Below, piece after piece: positions 6,655 to 10,079 of a stretch of 10,079 nt of DNA. A model generated the notes under the pieces. That model saw only the letters and a program-made list of their open reading frames with translations. It was not told where the DNA came from and did no database searches. The stretch comes from an uncultured Hymenobacter sp. (GTDB lineage: Bacteria > Bacteroidota > Bacteroidia > Cytophagales > Hymenobacteraceae). How positions within the stretch are numbered: position 1 is the stretch's first letter; each line of letters starts with the position of its first letter. The DNA lies in the NCBI GenBank assembly GCA_937871705.1, contig CALMOO010000147.1:1-10079 (forward strand), given 5' to 3'. The translations under genes and the position numbers were made by a program.

Positions 6655-7773
6655 ATGATGCTTTTACTACGCGTGGGGCCGCGCTTGGCCGTGCTGTTTA
6701 TGCTGCTGGGGCTGGCCGGGGCCTGCACCCGCAAGGTCGTGTCTTTTAATTCGAAACTCGACCAGCCGCTGCTGGCGGGCAGCCCCGCGCCCGGCGACAC
6801 CCTGACCACCACCTCCCGCAAAGGCCAGCCCAAGCTGAGCATTGCCGGCCGCAAAGCCGTGCTGACCAAAGAGGAGGAGCGCGCTGCCAAAGAAGCCGAA
6901 AAAGCCGCCCAGCGCAAGCCCAATACCAAGAAAAAGCTTTTCCTGGGCGAGCGTATTAAGAAAGGTTATTTCAAAACGGGCCAGGGTAAAAGCCAGATTA
7001 TCACGGTTTTCTATTACCTCAAAACCTTCCGGCAGCCTAGCGGCATGGCGCCGGCCGTGTACTACTACAGCCCACGCAAACACAAGATTTTTACGGCTAG
7101 CGGCGAGCTAGACCCCAGCACCGATAAAGTACTGCACGGCCCGTTTAAGCGCATGCAGGGCACGCAGGTTATTGAAACGGGCTATTATGCCCTCGGTACC
7201 AAGCACCTGCGCTGGGAGCGCTTCGACGGCAAAGGCAACCTCACGGCCAAGACGCACTACGAAATGGGCTACCCCCGCGACGCTAACATCAGCTACTACG
7301 ACGGCGGCAATACCATGGTGAAGGAGGTGGTGCCTTACGTAAACGGCAAGCTGGAGGGCGATTACGCCAAGTTCACGGCCGACGGCAAACGCGAGTGGAC
7401 GGGCCACTTCGAGAACGGCCGCCGCATAGGCGAGTGGACCAACTATTGGGACTATAAAGGCTACCGCCACTACGTATTTCAGTACGGCGAAACCGGCTAC
7501 GAGCCCGAAGTAACTGAGCCCGAGCTGATTCGGGAGTACAGCCACGGCGGCTCGCCGATTTACGACAAGGACAAAAACCTTGACAAGCGCGGCGAGCCCG
7601 AGCCCACGGGTACTCCCAACCGGCCCGGTGCCCGCCCTGCCGGCACGGCGCCGCGCGCCCCGGTGCGCAAGGCGCAGGAGCGCCGCCCTGGCTACCACCC
7701 CAAAGCCACGGTGCCGGGCGTTACGCCGCCAGCCGTGCCCGCCAGCCCTACCCCCGTCGCGCCGGCTAATTAG
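6655..7773 (+). CDS. Lipoprotein with MORN/YwqK-type repeats and proline-rich tail
   Basis: A 372-residue predicted lipoprotein of unknown function. Residues 1-23 are a signal peptide (MMLLLRVGPR, then a hydrophobic core) ending GLAGAC with Cys24 as the probable lipidated residue; the lipobox has Gly rather than Ser or Ala at -2, slightly off consensus. A Lys/Glu/Ala-rich, helix-forming stretch follows at 72-94. Residues about 158-275 hold degenerate repeats of MORN_2/YwqK type, such as VLHGPFKRMQG, GNLTAKTHYEMG, VNGKLEGDYAKFTADGK and RREWTGHFENGRRIGEW-like units. The tail (about 305-372) is rich in Pro, Ala, Arg and Gly and ends in alternating Pro/Thr/Val/Ala. ATG 6655 (or 6658) fits the predicted promoter; GTG 6637 would lie at the transcription start. 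YwqK-like proteins are often called antitoxins by annotation, but no toxin gene is adjacent. It probably sits in the cell envelope as a binding or scaffold protein. Confidence 0.8.
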   Translation: MMLLLRVGPRLAVLFMLLGLAGACTRKVVSFNSKLDQPLLAGSPAPGDTLTTTSRKGQPKLSIAGRKAVLTKEEERAAKEAEKAAQRKPNTKKKLFLGERIKKGYFKTGQGKSQIITVFYYLKTFRQPSGMAPAVYYYSPRKHKIFTASGELDPSTDKVLHGPFKRMQGTQVIETGYYALGTKHLRWERFDGKGNLTAKTHYEMGYPRDANISYYDGGNTMVKEVVPYVNGKLEGDYAKFTADGKREWTGHFENGRRIGEWTNYWDYKGYRHYVFQYGETGYEPEVTEPELIREYSHGGSPIYDKDKNLDKRGEPEPTGTPNRPGARPAGTAPRAPVRKAQERRPGYHPKATVPGVTPPAVPASPTPVAPAN

Positions 7774-7779
7774 TGCAAT

Positions 7780-7805
7780 AGAGTGCGGGGCTTGCCCCGC
7801 GCTCT
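7780..7805. terminator. GC-rich hairpin at convergent junction, possible bidirectional terminator
   Basis: AGAGTGCGGGG (7780-7790) pairs with CCCCGCGCTCT (7795-7805) around the loop CTTG: 11 pairs, one of them U-G. It lies seven bases after the lipoprotein stop and 18 bases before the end of the convergent permease gene. Neither side has a T-run, so termination would be factor-assisted or weak. It may be one copy of a dispersed palindrome. Confidence 0.6.
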
Positions 7806-7823
7806 ACTCGCCAGCCGCGCACC

Positions 7824-9140
7824 TTAGTGGCCCAGGCTGGTCACGTAGTGCCACACCGCGGCGAAATCTACCTTGCGTAGGGCCCACAGGCTCCACACCA
7901 CGACCATCGTGCCGACGCCAATAAACATCCAGCGGGTGGGTAGGCGCCCGGCCAGGCGCGCCGCAATAGGCGCTGCCGTGACGCCACCCACAATCAGGCC
8001 CAGCACGATTTGCCAGTTTGAGAAGCCCATGAGCGAGAAAAACGTGAGCGCGCTGGCAAACGTCACGAAAAACTCGACCAGGCTCACGGTGCCGATGACG
8101 TAGTTAGGCGTGCGGCCATTGGCGATGAGCGTGCTCGTGACCAGCGGCCCCCAGCCGCCCCCGCCAAACGAGTCGAGGAAGCCGCCCGCGCCGGCCAGCC
8201 AGCCCGCATTTTTTACTTTTTTGCGCTGCTGCGCCTGCTTGCTGATGGCTTTGCTGATGATGCGCAAACCCAGGACGAGCAGATACACCGCCAGCACGGG
8301 CTTGATAATATTGGCGTAGCGGTCGCCAAAACGCGCTAGCAGCAGCGCCCCGCTTATGGAGCCGGCCACGCCGGGTAGCAGCAACACCTTGAACAAGCGC
8401 TTGTTGACGTTGCCGAAGCGGTAGTGGTTGTAGCCCGACGCGCCGCTGGCAAACATCTCGGCGGTGTGGATACTGGCGCTCACCGCGGCCGGGCTCAGTC
8501 CCAACGACATCAGGCTAATGGCCGACACCACGCCGTAGCCCATGCCCAGCATGCCGTCAATGAGCTGCGCCACAAACCCTACCCCCACAAAGGTGTAGAA
8601 CGTGCCCGAATTGCTGAGCACGTGCACCGCTTGCTGCCAGGTGAAGTAGTACGACAGAATATTAAGGACCAGAAACAGCGCGAACGTGCCCAACGTGACC
8701 GTAGCCACACGCCGCCAGAAGACCGTAGCCGAAGCTTCGTCGGCGGGGCCAAAGGCGGCTACGGCGTGTAGACGCAGGGCCGCCGCCCCGGCCCGCACGC
8801 GGCCGTGCAGGTCGGCATCGGCGGTAGCCACCAGCACCAGGTCGTGGCCGGCGAGGTCGCTGGCTTCGAAGGCACGCTGGTGCACCACTACTTGCGGGTG
8901 GCGAGCGGTCAGGGCTTGCAGGGGGGGTAGCAGTTGCGGCGCCACCACCGTTACGGCGGCCGTGGGGTGCTCTTGCAGCACCGTCGTGAGCTGGGCCAAA
9001 GCCTCCTGCCCGCCCCCAACCAGCAGTACCCGCCGCCGGTCGAGGTCCAGAAATACTGGCAGGGAAGGGCCAGCCGGCAGCGCCAGCTGGCCGGCGGCCG
9101 TTACCACCGAAGGCGCAGTCGAAAAGAGGGCACTAGCCAT
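7824..9140 (-). CDS. TSUP (TauE/SafE) permease with N-terminal siroheme-synthase-like Rossmann domain
   Basis: A 438-residue fusion. Residues about 27-130 resemble the NAD-binding half of precorrin-2 dehydrogenase (CysG N-terminal domain, Met8): LPVFLDLDRRRVLLVGGGQEA has the entry strand and VGGG dinucleotide loop (41-44), and LVLVATADADLHGRV (101-115) matches the CysG-type AATDDxxxNxRV block. The next conserved block, NVVDxP with the catalytic aspartate in CysG, is not recognisable here (AVAAFGPADEA), and the helical dimer domain is absent. From residue about 145 the protein is membranous: one helix (145-166), then a TauE/SafE core with VAQLIDGMLGMGYGVVSA (190-207) and the second-half repeat AGAGGFLDSFGGGGWGPLVTS (316-336, two pieces). 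TSUP proteins move sulfite, sulfonates and related anions. It starts 20 bp after cysI, almost certainly in one operon, so sulfite or sulfur-compound export or import linked to assimilation is likely. Whether the Rossmann domain is catalytic is doubtful. Confidence 0.9.
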   Translation of the reverse strand: MASALFSTAPSVVTAAGQLALPAGPSLPVFLDLDRRRVLLVGGGQEALAQLTTVLQEHPTAAVTVVAPQLLPPLQALTARHPQVVVHQRAFEASDLAGHDLVLVATADADLHGRVRAGAAALRLHAVAAFGPADEASATVFWRRVATVTLGTFALFLVLNILSYYFTWQQAVHVLSNSGTFYTFVGVGFVAQLIDGMLGMGYGVVSAISLMSLGLSPAAVSASIHTAEMFASGASGYNHYRFGNVNKRLFKVLLLPGVAGSISGALLLARFGDRYANIIKPVLAVYLLVLGLRIISKAISKQAQQRKKVKNAGWLAGAGGFLDSFGGGGWGPLVTSTLIANGRTPNYVIGTVSLVEFFVTFASALTFFSLMGFSNWQIVLGLIVGGVTAAPIAARLAGRLPTRWMFIGVGTMVVVWSLWALRKVDFAAVWHYVTSLGH

Positions 9141-9160
9141 AATCAGTGGTAAAGTAGGAG

Positions 9161-10079
9161 TTAATCGTGAAAATCCAACCCTTGTACGGTAGCTTTTACT
9201 ACCCCCGTGCGCACCACGAAGTCACCAAAACCCTCGCCCGTTTGACGCTCGGCGGCGTAGGCAGCTAGCAGCGGCGTTAGCTCGCGCAGGATGCCATCCT
9301 CGTCCAGCATTTCGCGGTAAAGCTTGTTAAGGCGCTCGCCCGAGTGGTCGGCGCCCAGGTAGAGGTTGTAGCGGCCCATGGAGCGACCTACTAGCCCGAT
9401 TTCACCCAGATAAGGGCGGGCACAGCCGTTAGGGCAGCCCGTCATGCGGATGAGGATGCTCGATTCGGCCAAGCCATGCGCCCGAATTACAGCGTCGAGC
9501 TTGTCGAGCAGCTGGGGTAGGTAGCGCTCAGCTTCCGCGAAAGCCTGCGAGCAGGTATTAAGGGCCACGCAGGCCAGCGCGTCGCGGCGCACGGCCGTGA
9601 GCTGGTCGGCCTTAGGAGCCGCACCGTTTTCTTCCAGAATGGCCTGGATGCGGGCGCGGTGCTTGGCCTCAATGTTGCCCAGAATCAGGTTCTGGTTGCC
9701 GGTCAGGCGGAAATCGCCAGTGTGAAAACCACTGATTTCGCGCAGCGCCGACTTGAGGCGGTAGCCCGGCCGGTCGAGCACGCGCCCGCCTTCCACAAAT
9801 AGCACGAGGTTGGAAAGGCCAGTCGTGGCGTTGGTCGTCCACCCAAACGCGTCGTTCGAAGTGTGGAACTGGTACGGGCGGGCTTCCTCTAGCTCGTAGC
9901 CCAGGCGCTGGTGCAGCTCGGCCACCACGGTAGGCAGGCCCACGCGGTCGATGGTGTACTTGAAGCGCGAGAGCTTGCGGTTTTCGCGGTTGCCCCAATC
10001 GCGCTGAATGGTCACAATTTTCTCGCACACGTCCACCACGTTAGTAGTGGGCACAAAGCCGATTACATCGGCCAGACGG
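9161..10079 (-). CDS. cysI: Sulfite reductase hemoprotein (CysI/nitrite-sulfite reductase family), 3' part, cut by window edge
   Basis: The frame is open to the right edge (first whole codon at 10078) and ends at TAA 9163-9161, giving the C-terminal 305 or so residues of a protein usually about 570 long. The fragment begins RLADVIGFVPTTNVVDVCEK and contains IQRDWGNRENRKLSRFKYTID. The siroheme/4Fe-4S ligand motif is complete: CVALNTC (C-X5-C, codons at 9569-9571 and 9551-9553) and GCPNGC (C-X3-C, 9434-9436 and 9422-9424). The end, GEGFGDFVVRTGVVK, matches E. coli CysI (GEGFGDFTVRAGII). The enzyme reduces sulfite to sulfide with six electrons. The GCPNGC form with surrounding residues favours the CysI sulfite branch over NirA nitrite reductases, though the electron donor (CysJ flavoprotein or ferredoxin) cannot be told. 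The permease fusion follows 20 bp downstream. Confidence 0.95.
   Translation of the reverse strand, partial: RLADVIGFVPTTNVVDVCEKIVTIQRDWGNRENRKLSRFKYTIDRVGLPTVVAELHQRLGYELEEARPYQFHTSNDAFGWTTNATTGLSNLVLFVEGGRVLDRPGYRLKSALREISGFHTGDFRLTGNQNLILGNIEAKHRARIQAILEENGAAPKADQLTAVRRDALACVALNTCSQAFAEAERYLPQLLDKLDAVIRAHGLAESSILIRMTGCPNGCARPYLGEIGLVGRSMGRYNLYLGADHSGERLNKLYREMLDEDGILRELTPLLAAYAAERQTGEGFGDFVVRTGVVKATVQGLDFHD

Noticed and set aside
7108..7698. 196-codon minus-strand ORF rich in Val/Ala/Leu, membrane-like
   Set aside because: It is antisense to the lipoprotein gene, which has a promoter, signal peptide and repeats; hydrophobicity arises from complementing GC-rich codons.

Overview
The window looks like a chromosomal stretch from a GC-rich Bacteroidota bacterium, most likely a Cytophagales member near Hymenobacter. 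GC is around 60 % by eye. The promoters I can recognise follow the Bacteroidota pattern (TTG or TTTG near -33, TAnnTTTG near -7). Start codons lack Shine-Dalgarno sequences, and the protein types (YwqK/MORN lipoprotein, small outer-membrane barrel, membrane-anchored Fe-S oxidoreductase) are typical of that phylum. The genus is inferred from overall resemblance and was not tested.

Layout. 1-912 (minus): N-terminal 304 residues of a membrane-bound, heterodisulfide-reductase-like Fe-S oxidoreductase that runs off the left edge. 1021-1200 (plus): a complete tRNA-Phe(GAA) unit with promoter and terminator. 1407-2057 (plus): an orphan NarL/FixJ-type response regulator. 2093-2578 (minus): a small exported, probably outer-membrane barrel protein. 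2772-3719 (plus): a FabH-like ketoacyl synthase, followed by arfB (3772-4179, ribosome rescue). 4191-4229: a REP-like hairpin at the convergent junction with mgtE (4248-5630, minus, Mg2+ channel). 5782-6579 (plus): a cyanophycinase-family S51 peptidase divergent from mgtE. 6655-7773 (plus): a MORN/YwqK-type lipoprotein with its own promoter. 7780-7805: a second convergent hairpin. 7824-10079 (minus): a sulfite-reduction pair, the 3' half of cysI followed 20 bp downstream by a TSUP permease fused to a siroheme-synthase-like Rossmann domain.

How the genes work together. Most are single-gene housekeeping or accessory units facing alternately, with promoter-containing gaps between divergent genes and hairpins between convergent ones. 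The clear functional pair is at the right end. CysI is a siroheme/4Fe-4S sulfite reductase. Its downstream partner joins a degenerate precorrin-2-dehydrogenase-like domain to a sulfite/organosulfonate-type permease, linking cofactor, substrate and transport in one locus. This fusion is the most unusual thing I see. The other notable signal is a strong excess of the word CTACCCCC/GGGGGTAG across genes, frames and strands. I see no CRISPR array, insertion sequence, prophage, integrase or anti-phage system. No stretch over 300 bp lacks a gene; the longest clearly non-coding stretch is about 200 bp, before the response regulator.
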